A stretch of DNA of 64,000 nt from Acidicapsa dinghuensis (GCF_025685685.1 NZ_JAGSYH010000004.1:496001-560000); one strand, 5' to 3'; shown: positions 8,881 to 18,131, numbered from the stretch's first letter. Numbers and translations: made by a program. Notes: generated from the letters alone by a model not told the origin.

Positions 8881-9075
8881 AGCGATGCTCCTTTTCTTGC
8901 GGAAAGAATCGAAATCCGTGCGCCAACAGCATACGCCCGCCACACGACAGCCGATGCTCGGCTTTGTACAGCAGCATGGCCTCAGCGCAGCGCATCGGGC
9001 AATCGGCGTAGCCCGCCTATGAAAAACTTATCCTTCGGCTGAGTCGAAACCATAAGCTCACCCCAAGGACATTCA

Positions 9076-10296
9076 ATGAATCGCCGCCAATTCCTAACCG
9101 CAGCCAGCGCGCTCGCTCTCAACGAAAGCCTTCAGGCAAGCTCCGCATCCGCCGCGTCACCCGACTCAAGCGACTTCATCACCGCTGCCTACTACTTCGG
9201 CAACTTCCACATCGACCCCCGCAATGAAAAAGCCCACGGCCCGCAATGGACCGAGTGGAACCTCGTCCGCGCCGCCATGCCAAGATTCCCCGGCCATCAC
9301 CAGCCCAAAGTTCCTCTCTGGGGCTACGCCGACGAGTCCGATCCCCGCGTCTTCGAACACAAGATCGCCTCCGCCCACGCCAACCATCTCAGCGCTCTTA
9401 TCTTTGACTGGTACTGGTACAACGACGGTCCGTTCTTAAACGGCGCTCTCGACCGCGGCTTCCTTGGTGCGGCCAATAACCGCGATCTCAAGTTTGCCCT
9501 GATGTGGGCCAATCATGACTGGTACGACATTCATCCCGCCAAGCTAACCGCGCCGCCCAGCCTCCAGTTCCCCGGTGCCATCACTCGCGCAACTTTCGAC
9601 ACAATCTCAGACCGCTTTCTCCAGCTCTTCCAACATCCGTCTTATCTCACCATCGACGGCGCACCCTACTTCTCCATCTATGAGCTTTACCGCTTCATCT
9701 CGGGGCTTGGCGGCGTTCGTCAGGCAGCGGATGCACTCAATGCTCTTCGCGCGAAAGCCAAAGCAGTGGGCCTTCCCGGCGTGCATGTCAATGCCGTCAC
9801 CTGGGGAGTTCAGATTTTGCCCGGCCAGAGTGAAGTCAGCAATCTGCCAGAGCTACTGGAGCGGCTTGAGATCGACAGTACCACCTCGTATGTCTGGATA
9901 CATCACACGCGATTCGCCGACGCCAATATCACCGAATACTCCGACATTCGCAGCCAATACGAAAGCTACCGCGACAAAGCCGCAGCCCAGTTCAGCCGTC
10001 CCTACTTTCCCAACGTCACTGTAGGCTGGGATTCCACACCGCGCACCTGCCAGACAGACAACTTCCGCCGCGCTGCGTATCCATACACCTCCGTCGTGGT
10101 CAACAATACTCCGCAGGCCTTTGAAGAAGCCCTCGTTTCGGCAAAACGATTCGCAGCCACGCAACTGCCGCAAGGCAAACGCCTCATCACCATCAACTCC
10201 TGGAATGAGTGGACAGAGGGAAGCTACCTGGAGCCGGACAGAGAGCACGGTACTGCCTACCTGGGAGCCATTAGCAAAGTCTTTTCGACATCCTGA
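9076..10296 (+). CDS. Secreted GH99/WbsX-like glycoside hydrolase-type protein
   Basis: 406 residues. It begins MNRRQFLTAASALAL, a Tat-like signal with alanine-rich region. The body (AAYYFGNFHIDP, ALIFDWYWYNDGPF, FALMWANHDWYDIHP, INSWNEWTEGSYLEPD) matches the WbsX/GH99-like TIM-barrel family, in which acidic and aromatic residues line a sugar cleft. Members occur in polysaccharide processing. AAGGAC lies 6 bases before ATG 9076. It stands alone between two minus-strand genes. Substrate and even hydrolase activity are inferred only from the fold family. Confidence 0.82.
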   Translation: MNRRQFLTAASALALNESLQASSASAASPDSSDFITAAYYFGNFHIDPRNEKAHGPQWTEWNLVRAAMPRFPGHHQPKVPLWGYADESDPRVFEHKIASAHANHLSALIFDWYWYNDGPFLNGALDRGFLGAANNRDLKFALMWANHDWYDIHPAKLTAPPSLQFPGAITRATFDTISDRFLQLFQHPSYLTIDGAPYFSIYELYRFISGLGGVRQAADALNALRAKAKAVGLPGVHVNAVTWGVQILPGQSEVSNLPELLERLEIDSTTSYVWIHHTRFADANITEYSDIRSQYESYRDKAAAQFSRPYFPNVTVGWDSTPRTCQTDNFRRAAYPYTSVVVNNTPQAFEEALVSAKRFAATQLPQGKRLITINSWNEWTEGSYLEPDREHGTAYLGAISKVFSTS

Positions 10297-10401
10297 TTAC
10301 CAAGAGCCACGCGACCCATTTCTCACTTCCGCCATGCGAACTCTTTGGCGTAAACCACAAATCGCCCGAATCCAGCAATCCCGGCGTTCGCAATCAGCCC
10401 A

Positions 10402-11268
10402 TCAAACGCTCACCACCGGAAACGGTGAATCCCGCACCATGGCATACGTCAAATCCCGCAACCGTCCTTGAGCTCCGGGCTGGGGGCTTCTGCCAATAAT
10501 CAGCGCGTCCGCATCCGACTGCAGCGCAGCCTGCAGCAGCGCCTCCTTCAGCGGTCCCACTTCAATGCGAACCGGCGCATCCATACCTACCCTCTGCTGC
10601 AGTTCGGCAATGCGCCGGCTGGCCTCTTTCCTCTCCGCCAGAAAGACCTGTTTTTTCAGATCCAGCACCAGCGACGATTCGGGATCGACCCCTTGTACAG
10701 CATGGATAATCGTGAGCCTGGCGCCAGCCTGCGAAGCACCCCGCGCGGCAAAGCGAAGCACCCGTTCCGAATTCGCGCTCAACCCCACCGCACACAACCA
10801 CTCCCGGTGCTGCAGAGGCCGCGGCGCAATCGTCTCAGCATGCGTGCTCGTCAGCACTGGACAATCCGAATCATTGATCACCTTCGCCGTCGTCGAACCC
10901 AGCAGCATCTGCCGGAATTTCCCCGCATGCGTCGGCATAAGAATCAGATCGAACGCACCCTCTCTAGCAGCCTGAGCGATCTCCGTAGCAGGATCACCGA
11001 AGCGGACGATTCTCGAGCACTCAGCCGCCGAAAACTCCTCCGTCAGAAACGAATCCAGCCGTTCCCTGCCAATGCTCAGGTGCTCATCCTCAACCTCGGA
11101 GAGCGGCCTTACATAAAGCTCCAATCCGCTATAACTGCCCGGATTGACAACATGCACCAAAGACACACGCGCCCCAAGAATTGCCGCCGCCCTTTTGACA
11201 TAGGCCGCCATGGCAATACTCGATGTCGAGAAGTCCACCGGAAAAAGAATCTTCGAGATCAGGGCCAT
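10402..11268 (-). CDS. Tandem universal stress protein (two UspA domains)
   Basis: 288 residues from ATG 11268, preceded by GGGAGGA. Domain 1 (ISKILFPVDFSTSSIAMAAY...) ends in the LILMPTHAGKFRQMLLGSTT segment, corresponding to the G-x2-G-x9-G-S/T ATP-binding motif. Domain 2 (WLCAVGLSANSERVL...) ends in ALIIGRSPQPGAQGRLRDLT. The first domain keeps the better nucleotide loop; the second looks degenerate. UspA proteins act in the cytoplasm in stress survival. Monocistronic by appearance. Confidence 0.92.
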   Translation of the reverse strand: MALISKILFPVDFSTSSIAMAAYVKRAAAILGARVSLVHVVNPGSYSGLELYVRPLSEVEDEHLSIGRERLDSFLTEEFSAAECSRIVRFGDPATEIAQAAREGAFDLILMPTHAGKFRQMLLGSTTAKVINDSDCPVLTSTHAETIAPRPLQHREWLCAVGLSANSERVLRFAARGASQAGARLTIIHAVQGVDPESSLVLDLKKQVFLAERKEASRRIAELQQRVGMDAPVRIEVGPLKEALLQAALQSDADALIIGRSPQPGAQGRLRDLTYAMVRDSPFPVVSV

Positions 11269-11479
11269 CCACTTCCTCCCATAACCTCGGATTCGCCTTG
11301 ACAGCATTTCGGCGCATTTTCCTGCTTTCAGAGTGGCATCGGGCGCTCAATGTCTCACCGTTGAGACCCGGAAGACCACAAACCTTCGGGCTCCCATCCT
11401 CTCCGTGATTTGCAGAAAAGATGGGAACCACAGTCGCTTACATCAAAGCTCCGCACGCAGCGAACTCTGAACTCTGTTC

Positions 11480-13096
11480 TCAGTGCACATAACTCGACTC
11501 AATAAACCCATCCACATCCTTATGCAGCTTGTGGTGCGCCTTCTCGTCGATATACACCATGTGCCCCGACTCGTAATAAGAGAACGATAAGTTCTTCCGG
11601 AACTCCGGCTCCAGATGCATATGGTCCACCGTGCGTTCAATGCCATTAAACGGAGTCGCCAGGTCATAGTACCCGCACACCACCAGCACCTTCAGATGCC
11701 GCTGTGAAGTCATCGCAGACCGCAGCACCTCCGCTACCTGCGTGTTCCCCGTCTGATCCCACGGCCTCACATTCGCCGTAATCGTGTAATACTCATCCGA
11801 CTTCCATCCCAGCTCGCGCCTCACATAGTCATGGAACGTCGCTGCATACGCGCCCAGATACGAAGCCTCACTCGTGTCGTACTCCACGCGCTCACCCGCT
11901 GCATCCACGTCGTAGCCCTCAAAACGTGAGTCCAGCCGTCCCACCGTCTTCCGCTTGTCGCGCTCCAGCTCCTTAAACCACCGCTGCGGCGAAACCCGCA
12001 GATTCGATTCCTCGATATACTTCGGCGAAAGCCCCGTAAGCCGCGCCATATCCGCTATCGTCTTCTGCTTCTCATCCGCGGTCGCCAGGTCGCCCTTCTC
12101 CAGCGTCTGCGCATACTCTCCATGCGCAAAATCCCGCGCCTGCTGCGCCACTTCCTCAATCGAAAGCTTCTCGAGATCCGGCGCCAGCAAATGGTGATAC
12201 CAGGCCGATGTCACATACGTTGGCAAAAAGAACGCGCTGCGGTCATCGCCGCTCACATCCGTAAACGCCACCGAAGACACCAGCACAATGCCATCCAGAT
12301 AAATCTCATGCCGCTCCTGCAGCACGCCCGACAGCTCTGCAGACCGCGTCGTTCCATAGCTCTCGCCGATCAGGTACTTCGGAGAAAGCCATCGCTCGGC
12401 GCGGTTCAGATACTGATAAATGAAGTCCGAGAAGTAATTCGCGTCCTCGATGATCCCGTAGAACTGCGAGGGCGTCTGCCCCGCCACCGGCCGGCTATAC
12501 CCCGTCGATACCGCATCGATAAACACCAAATCCGTCGCATCCAGAAACGAGTCCTCGTTATCCACCGTGCGATACGGCTGCTCCATCCCCTGCCCATCCG
12601 GAGTCAACACCACCCGCTTCGGCCCAAAGCCCATATGCGTAAACAGTGACGCTGACCCTGGCCCGCCGTTATACACAAACGAAACAGGCCGCGACGCCGG
12701 ATCGGTCACCCCATCCTTCGTATAAGCCACGTAGAAGAATGTAGCCTTCGGCGTCCCATTGTCCGCGCGAATCACATACGTTCCCGTCGTCGCCGTATAG
12801 TTGATTGTCTGCCCGCCAATCCTCGCCGAGTGGTGCGTCACCACCGTCTTCTCTTCCGGCGCTGGAGCTGCCGCTCCCTCACGCCTTCCCGCAGCCCCGC
12901 CTTCATTCTCCGCAGCCGCCTGTTCACCGCGCGGCCTCTGTTGCTGCCGCTGTCCGCCCTGCTGCGGCTGTTGCCCCGGAGGCACCGTGATCTCAGGTCT
13001 CTGCTCCGTCGACGGAGCCTGTGCTCCCGCCACACTCACCATCATCAGCATCCCAACGCACGCTGCGCCGGCCTTCACTGCATTGCTCCACTTCAT
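11480..13096 (-). CDS. Secreted serine carboxypeptidase-like protein (peptidase S10)
   Basis: 538 residues from ATG 13096, with AGGAG upstream. The signal peptide KWSNAVKAGAACVGMLMMVSVAGA is followed by a low-complexity Gln/Arg/Pro/Glu-rich linker (about residues 30-80) and an alpha/beta-hydrolase domain. FVYNGGPGSASLFTHMG is the oxyanion region, LIGESYGTTRSAEL holds the nucleophile Ser, YYDLATPF the Asp and YESGHMVY the His. The triad is complete. Bacterial S10-type enzymes are exported exopeptidases active at low pH, which suits a soil acidobacterium. The consensus GESYGG is here GESYGT. Confidence 0.93.
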   Translation of the reverse strand: MKWSNAVKAGAACVGMLMMVSVAGAQAPSTEQRPEITVPPGQQPQQGGQRQQQRPRGEQAAAENEGGAAGRREGAAAPAPEEKTVVTHHSARIGGQTINYTATTGTYVIRADNGTPKATFFYVAYTKDGVTDPASRPVSFVYNGGPGSASLFTHMGFGPKRVVLTPDGQGMEQPYRTVDNEDSFLDATDLVFIDAVSTGYSRPVAGQTPSQFYGIIEDANYFSDFIYQYLNRAERWLSPKYLIGESYGTTRSAELSGVLQERHEIYLDGIVLVSSVAFTDVSGDDRSAFFLPTYVTSAWYHHLLAPDLEKLSIEEVAQQARDFAHGEYAQTLEKGDLATADEKQKTIADMARLTGLSPKYIEESNLRVSPQRWFKELERDKRKTVGRLDSRFEGYDVDAAGERVEYDTSEASYLGAYAATFHDYVRRELGWKSDEYYTITANVRPWDQTGNTQVAEVLRSAMTSQRHLKVLVVCGYYDLATPFNGIERTVDHMHLEPEFRKNLSFSYYESGHMVYIDEKAHHKLHKDVDGFIESSYVH

Positions 13097-13469
13097 ACGC
13101 CCGGTCTCCTTTGAGATTATGAAATCAACAACGCACAACAAAATGCCGCGGCAAACAGTGCGCCGCAACACCTGTTCCTCATTGCACTGTCTTTCCAGCC
13201 GCGCCCGGATGCTACCGCCTCTGCTATGCCTTCTAAGGCACTTTCAGACTTCACAGATCGTAGCGAGGTCAAAGACAACAGATCTCTGCCTCCCATAACA
13301 ACGTCTCACCGAAACACGGACTTTCCGTCATGGACGGTTTGACCGGTACGGTAAGTCTCACATCGCCTCCACAATTAGCATCATTGCTCCACCAAATCCT
13401 CAATCCCGCATCCAACTCCTGTAAGGACAGCATCACCCCTAAGTACAGAACTGCCAGGATAGATATTCA
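13097..13469. other. Divergent intergenic region with small hairpins, no gene seen
   Basis: 373 bp between the S10 peptidase (minus) and the AI-2E permease (plus), so promoters for both should lie here. Around 13315-13345 two short overlapping hairpins can form (ACGGA-CTT-TCCGT and CCGTC-ATG-GACGG). No known riboswitch or tRNA signature is recognised and no coding frame is convincing. Confidence 0.4.
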
Positions 13470-14543
13470 TTGACCCAGCAAGACCAGACAATCCGCAGCC
13501 GCTCCCGATGGCAAATGTGGGCGTTTTTCCTCCTTACCCTCACCGCCATTGTGCTGTGCGCGTTCATCGTCCAGCCCTTTCTTGCCGGCATCGCCTTCGC
13601 CGTCACCATCGCTGTCTGCACACAACATCCCTACCGCTGGCTTGCCGCGCGCATTCGCAATCGAACCCTCTGCGCCTCCGTTGCCCTTATGGTGCTGCTT
13701 TTCGTCGGCATCGTCCCAATGGTCATCATCGGCCTGAAACTCATCTCTCAAGCCGCGTCTCTCATCACCGCACTGCAAAACGGAGCCGCAGGCGACTGGA
13801 TCCTGACGTTCGCTGGCCGTCACCCTGTCTTCGCCGACAGACTACAAGAGCTCATCAACCTCGTCGACGTCAACACCACGACACACTCCGCAGCGGTCTG
13901 GAGCGCCAGTCATTTCTTCGGCTTCATAGGCAGCTCCACCTCTCTCGTAGTTCAAGTCGTCGTTATGCTTTTTCTGCTGTTCTTCCTCTGGCGCGACCAG
14001 CAGATTGCCATCCGCGTTCTGCGTATGCTTCTTCCCATGAACGAATCAGAAGCCGATACCGTCCTCCATCGTCTGCATGACACCATCTTCGCCACCGGCT
14101 TCGGACGCCTCGTACTAGCCGCCACCCAGGGCATCCTCGGCGGACTCGCCTACTGGCTCCTCGGTGTTCCCGGCGCTGTCTTCTGGGGATTCCTCACGGC
14201 TCTCACCGGCCTTATTCCGGGCTTCGGAGCTCTGCTCATCTGGGGACCTATTGCGCTCTATCTAGGCCTCAGCGATCACTGGATCAAAGCCGCCATCCTC
14301 GTCATCTGGGGAGGAGGATGCGTCAGTCTTATCGACAACATCCTTTACCCACTTGTTGTCGGCTCCCGTCTCCGTAGCCATACCGCCATCATCTTCCTCT
14401 CCATCCTCGGCGGTGTAAGCCTCTTCGGAGTATCCGGCATCATCCTCGGCCCGCTCATCTTCTCACTGGCCGACAGTCTCATCGCCGTCTGGCGCAGCCA
14501 ACTCACTGCACCCAGTGCGCCTCTTCCTGCGGACCAAGCGTAA
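13470..14543 (+). CDS. AI-2E family transporter (PerM/YdiK type)
   Basis: 357 residues, mostly hydrophobic, with seven to eight predicted membrane helices. The typical family segment near the C-terminus is LIPGFGALLIWGPIALYL...DNILYPLVVGSRLRSHTAIIFLSILGG. Family members export small molecules or ions; the name comes from E. coli TqsA, so AI-2 transport is not implied here. The start is TTG at 13470 with AGGAT about 11 bases upstream. Its 3' end overlaps the convergent glycosidase gene by 41 bp. Confidence 0.9.
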   Translation: MTQQDQTIRSRSRWQMWAFFLLTLTAIVLCAFIVQPFLAGIAFAVTIAVCTQHPYRWLAARIRNRTLCASVALMVLLFVGIVPMVIIGLKLISQAASLITALQNGAAGDWILTFAGRHPVFADRLQELINLVDVNTTTHSAAVWSASHFFGFIGSSTSLVVQVVVMLFLLFFLWRDQQIAIRVLRMLLPMNESEADTVLHRLHDTIFATGFGRLVLAATQGILGGLAYWLLGVPGAVFWGFLTALTGLIPGFGALLIWGPIALYLGLSDHWIKAAILVIWGGGCVSLIDNILYPLVVGSRLRSHTAIIFLSILGGVSLFGVSGIILGPLIFSLADSLIAVWRSQLTAPSAPLPADQA

Positions 14544-16470
14544 TCACACCACGCGTATCGCCGTGCTTTCCTATCAACCTGAAGTGTGCACCACCAAACG
14601 CCGACAGATCCACGGCAAACCGCCGAGTCTTGTCCGACAAATTCCGCAGCACAAATCCGTCGCTGCTGTAGCGATACCGCAGCGCATACTCAGGCTGCCG
14701 TAACTCCACATCTCCATACCCTGTAATGTGCGGAGCCACTGCCGCATCCACATCCGCCGCCTTCGTCACTCCCAGCCACTTCCCAATCAACACCGCCGTA
14801 AACACATTCGGATACTCGTAATATCTCTCCGCCCCATGAGCATTCTTGCCGTCGATGTAATACACATAGTCCATGTCATATCGCTCGCCCATCAGGTAGT
14901 TATTCTTCGCGCCCTCCGCGGCAACTTTCTTTAGTTGATCCAGCAGCACGGCGCCCTCCCCTTGCGACTCCCGGTACGCAGCATCCCAGTACCAATACCG
15001 CCCCGCCGCGCTCAGATCATACGGTCCGCCGCTGCCAATCTCCGACCTCGTATATCCCGCAATATCTGCAGACAAAAAGCTAGGGAACCGCTCAAACTGC
15101 CCAGCATTCTCTTCAATCAGCTTCCGCACTGCAGCCGCCTGCTCCTTCGTCGCATATCCCAGCAACACAGGCAGCGCATTCGCCACCAGGTGAATATGGT
15201 CATGCACCCTTCCATCGCGATCCACCCAGTCGATGAACCGCTGATTCCTCTCATCCCAGTACCCCATCGGCAACGGAGCAACCAGCACCTTCGCCATCTT
15301 CCCAGCAATGCCGTCATACTCCGCGGCCTTGGCCTCGCGCTCCGCCACACGTTCCATCTTCGCCATCAACGCAAAGCTCCGCGCCGCAAATCCCTGCGCC
15401 TGCGTCACGCGGCCATCCTTCATCACCTGGTCTTCGTAATACACATCGCTCCACAAGCGTCCATACCGGTCCACATGCGCCAGCGTCCATCCCGCTGCGT
15501 TCTCCAGGTTGCCGATGTTCTCCTTCAGCCACGCCGCATCTTTGCGCGCCTCGTAGTAACGCCAGGCCTCTTCTACTACTTCGATATTCCCCGTCACCGG
15601 AAACATCGCCGCATTCACGCGATTGTCTTCACTGTTTCTGCGCACGTGATACTCGCGCCTGCCATCCGGCTGCACCGAACAAGGCGCGCGAAACAACCCC
15701 TCTGGATCGTCCTTCATCAACTGAAATTGCAGACCGATCATCCGCTTCACCACATCCAGATCCAGTTCCGACCCCATCGCCAGCCGCCCCTTGATCTGGA
15801 ACTCGTGATCCACCGCCGGATACGATCCCGCATACGACTTCACATTCAGCGTGCTCAGCACATATCCGCTGCTGTATTTGAAATGCGCCGCCATCGTCTT
15901 CTCCACGACCGAAGGCAGCATCGTGCCCCAATAAAACCCCGCCAGCGCATCCTCCAACCCCTCGCCGCCCGCAATCGCAATCGAGAACCGGTTCCCCAAC
16001 GGATCGCTATGCGGCCGCGCCTCAGCCTCACGCAGCGTTGCATGGTCCGCATTCACCAGCACCGTTAACCCTGCATCGCTTTTCGTTGCACTCACTTCGC
16101 CGCCATCCAGCTTCAGATACCACGAGTGATCCTTTGACTCCGCATCTAAAGGCAACACCCAAAGTGCACCATTCGCGCGAATCTCTGCATGCTCTTCTCC
16201 CGCAAGCACGCCAATCGGCAAAACCCACCACTGATCCGCTTCCCGCTCCACACCAATCCCCGTGCAATGCGCGAACACCATCTTCACCGGCGCATCAGCA
16301 TCCGTGCGCACAACCCGCAGCTCATCCCCTGTCGCAGTAACCGAGGCATTCTCCACCGCCTGCAAAATCCCCTGAGGCTTCCATGCGCTCTCGACACTCG
16401 CTCCACTCCCTTGCGCAACCGCGCCACCACACATCCCCACCAACAGGGACACAATAACCAATGCCCTCAT
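14503..16470 (-). CDS. Secreted six-hairpin ((alpha/alpha)6) glycosidase-like protein
   Basis: 655 residues from ATG 16470. The signal peptide is MRALVIVSLLVGMCGGAVAQ. After a beta-rich N-terminal half comes a helical region with W/Y/E/D-rich motifs (NVENAAGWTLAHVDRYGRLWSDVYYEDQ, MGYWDERNQRFIDWVDRDGRVHDHIHLVANA, YYEYPNVFTAVLIGKWLG) typical of six-hairpin glycosidases related to debranching enzymes and trehalase-like families. Asp/Glu residues in those motifs are candidate catalytic acids. It probably cleaves oligosaccharides in the periplasm. A TTG at 16497 is an alternative start. The gene lies just left of the base-composition switch. Confidence 0.78.
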   Translation of the reverse strand: MRALVIVSLLVGMCGGAVAQGSGASVESAWKPQGILQAVENASVTATGDELRVVRTDADAPVKMVFAHCTGIGVEREADQWWVLPIGVLAGEEHAEIRANGALWVLPLDAESKDHSWYLKLDGGEVSATKSDAGLTVLVNADHATLREAEARPHSDPLGNRFSIAIAGGEGLEDALAGFYWGTMLPSVVEKTMAAHFKYSSGYVLSTLNVKSYAGSYPAVDHEFQIKGRLAMGSELDLDVVKRMIGLQFQLMKDDPEGLFRAPCSVQPDGRREYHVRRNSEDNRVNAAMFPVTGNIEVVEEAWRYYEARKDAAWLKENIGNLENAAGWTLAHVDRYGRLWSDVYYEDQVMKDGRVTQAQGFAARSFALMAKMERVAEREAKAAEYDGIAGKMAKVLVAPLPMGYWDERNQRFIDWVDRDGRVHDHIHLVANALPVLLGYATKEQAAAVRKLIEENAGQFERFPSFLSADIAGYTRSEIGSGGPYDLSAAGRYWYWDAAYRESQGEGAVLLDQLKKVAAEGAKNNYLMGERYDMDYVYYIDGKNAHGAERYYEYPNVFTAVLIGKWLGVTKAADVDAAVAPHITGYGDVELRQPEYALRYRYSSDGFVLRNLSDKTRRFAVDLSAFGGAHFRLIGKHGDTRGVITLGPQEEAHWVQ

Positions 16471-16499
16471 GCCTCTCCAATCATCGCTCGATATCAACT

Positions 16500-16650
16500 C
16501 ACACTATTTCCCAAGCAGCATATCGCGCCACACTGTTCAACTTATGGCCATCCAACCACAGACGCAACAAAAGCACGTCCTGTCGAGCACCCTTGACGGG
16601 GCACCTGGAACGCGGAACTGGTACGCGGAGAGCTGGAGACGGCCGTCCAA
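16500..16650. other. GC-skew polarity switch (candidate replication-origin-type boundary)
   Basis: Left of here the + strand is C-rich in genes of either orientation. Counted 60-base lines in + strand genes give G/C of 16/29 at 3001, 12/24 at 9121 and 11/23 at 14041. Right of here it is G-rich even in minus-strand genes: 25/15 at 18181, 24/15 at 24781 and 25/12 at 40201. A negative-to-positive switch read 5' to 3' is the pattern at a bidirectional origin. No canonical DnaA-box cluster (TTATNCACA) was found, so origin function is inference; an inversion endpoint is the main alternative. Confidence 0.5.
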
Positions 16651-16849
16651 CAGCTCAAGCGAGAATCGGGTAAGGGATTGATCATGGGATGGCATAAAGT
16701 TCCCTCTGGCCTCGGCGAAGCTGGGATCGATCGATGAGCACAATTGATCGTGCACCCCGGTCGGCAGACCGCAGGCCGACGTTGTTCACTGGGTTATCGA
16801 AACCTGTGAGGGTTATGGATAGAGGCAATTAGGCATTCTCATTTTGTGG
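16561..16849 (+). pseudogene. Decayed RibD C-terminal/DHFR-like reductase fragment
   Basis: Three reading frames together give a recognisable RibD_C/dihydrofolate-reductase-like C-terminal half. First comes QQKHVLSSTLDGA. After a frame change comes WNAELVRGELETAVQQLKRE, running on to GEAGID and a TGA at 16736. After further frame changes come LIVHPGR and PTLFTGLSKPV. Intact relatives read approximately K-Y-V-x-S-x-T-L-D...ELVRGDL...LIDEY-L-VHP...TLFAGLSK in one frame. There is no N-terminal part, so this is a remnant with at least two frameshifts. It sits exactly at the skew switch. Confidence 0.7.
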
Positions 16850-16938
16850 GCGAAATCGATAAGACCTGGATGCGGCCGCCTGATTGACGGAACATTTGAG
16901 TCGCATTGCACGTAGCTACCTTGCATCGCGGGGTGGCT

Positions 16939-17766
16939 ATGTTGCTTTTGCGCGGATTCTTGTCTTGCCTGTTGGTCGCGGCCACTGTGCCGGCGATTAG
17001 CCAGTCTTCCTCTTCTTCGCTCGCTGGCAAGTGGGTTGGCGTGCTGGACAGCGTTCATGGGGATGGAACCGTCGATCCGGACAATGCGTTTTTTGATTTC
17101 AAGATCGAGAACAGTGCGCTTTCAGGTTCGGCGGGTAGCGCGCTCAATAAGATGTCGAATGTGGCGAATGCGCGCGTGGATGGAAACAATGTACGGTTCG
17201 ACGTGCCTGCGGGGTCTGGCAACGTAGTGCATTTTGCACTGACGCTTGCCGGTGACCGGCTTAGTGGGACAGCGACGGGATTGCCAGCGGATGCGGGAAC
17301 GCGGATTGTTGTGGAAACGCGGAAGGCGGACGCGGATTGGAAGACCGCGGAGCCGGTACCGCATACCACTGATCAGCTATTCGCCAATGTCGCCGCGCTC
17401 GACAAAGAGTTATTCGATGCTTACAACTCTTGCGATCTGGCGACAATGAGCAAGCTGACGGCGGACGATCTCGAGTTTTATCACGATAAGACTGGGCTCG
17501 CAGTGGGCAAGCAGGTGTTTCTGGATGCGATCAAGAACAACATCTGCGGCAAGGTGCACAGGGAGTTGCTGCCGGGAACACTGGAGGTACACCGGCTGGC
17601 GGGATTTGGCGCAGTGGAGATCGGGATGCACCGGTTTACGCATCCGAACAATCCGTCGGATGGCGTGGGTCAGGCGAAGTTCATCACGATCTGGCGTTAT
17701 AAGGACGGTACTTGGCAGATGACACGGGCTATCAGTTATGACCATGAGGCCGCGCCGGGGCAATGA
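16939..17766 (+). CDS. Secreted protein with C-terminal SnoaL/DUF4440-like (NTF2) domain
   Basis: 275 residues from ATG 16939. The signal peptide is MLLLRGFLSCLLVAATVPAIS. Residues about 30-135 form a beta-rich domain (LAGKWVGVLDSV...SGTATGLPAD). The C-terminal about 130 residues match the NTF2-like DUF4440/SnoaL pattern (DKELFDAYNSCDLATMSKLTADDLEFYHDKTGLAVGKQVF ... IWRYKDGTWQMTRAISYDHE). Such domains are small-molecule-binding cones; no catalytic residue is assigned. Codons are G-rich on the + strand, unlike + strand genes left of 16.5 kb. A TTG at 16906 or GTG at 16933 are longer start options. Confidence 0.82.
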   Translation: MLLLRGFLSCLLVAATVPAISQSSSSSLAGKWVGVLDSVHGDGTVDPDNAFFDFKIENSALSGSAGSALNKMSNVANARVDGNNVRFDVPAGSGNVVHFALTLAGDRLSGTATGLPADAGTRIVVETRKADADWKTAEPVPHTTDQLFANVAALDKELFDAYNSCDLATMSKLTADDLEFYHDKTGLAVGKQVFLDAIKNNICGKVHRELLPGTLEVHRLAGFGAVEIGMHRFTHPNNPSDGVGQAKFITIWRYKDGTWQMTRAISYDHEAAPGQ

Positions 17767-18039
17767 TGAAGTTGGTGGGCCGATCGTGGAGGGTCCGTGC
17801 TGCGCACGAATCCTGAAACCTGATCCCTGAAACCTGACATCTAACTCTCATCATCTCGTTCCTGCATCTTGAGCATCGTCGCGCGTGAAACATACCACAA
17901 CAGACATATTTTCCAGGCAACGCCGGCACGCATGCACAAAACCTCATAATTCCACGCAACATTCTTCCTCCCCTCGGCAATAACTTACCCTCATCTCTAC
18001 TTGACACCGCTCTCCATCCATCGGGCTCACAGGTCAAAA

Positions 18040-18055
18040 TGTTCCACGCGGAGCA
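18040..18055. repeat. parS-like imperfect palindrome, copy 1
   Basis: TGTTCCACGCGGAGCA is a near-palindrome that resembles the chromosomal parS consensus (TGTTTCACGTGAAACA and its TGTTCCACGTGGAACA variants). Its centre is 47 bp from that of copy 2. It lies between convergent genes, close to the GC-skew switch. Confidence 0.4.
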
Positions 18056-18082
18056 ATTTCTGCGTCCAGCCCATATCAACCC

Positions 18083-18106
18083 AAATTGCTCCACGTGGAG
18101 CAATTT
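18083..18106. repeat. parS-like perfect 24-bp palindrome, copy 2 (or bidirectional terminator)
   Basis: A perfect palindrome centred at 18094/18095 with core TGCTCCACGTGGAGCA flanked by A/T-rich ends. The central CACGTG and flanking TGxTC resemble ParB-binding parS sites. Because it lies just downstream of alkB and ends in short A/T runs, a bidirectional terminator is the alternative. The remainder of 17767-18131 is C-rich and shows no gene. Confidence 0.45.
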
Positions 18107-18131
18107 TCATGCTGAGTCGCGCGATCCACCT

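Noticed and set aside
14935..16068. 377-residue open frame on the + strand
   Set aside because: Antisense to the six-hairpin glycosidase gene, which has a signal peptide and recognisable motifs.
16500..16938. DnaA-box cluster for a formal oriC call
   Set aside because: No TTATNCACA-type boxes or AT-rich unwinding region found by eye, so only a skew-based candidate is reported.
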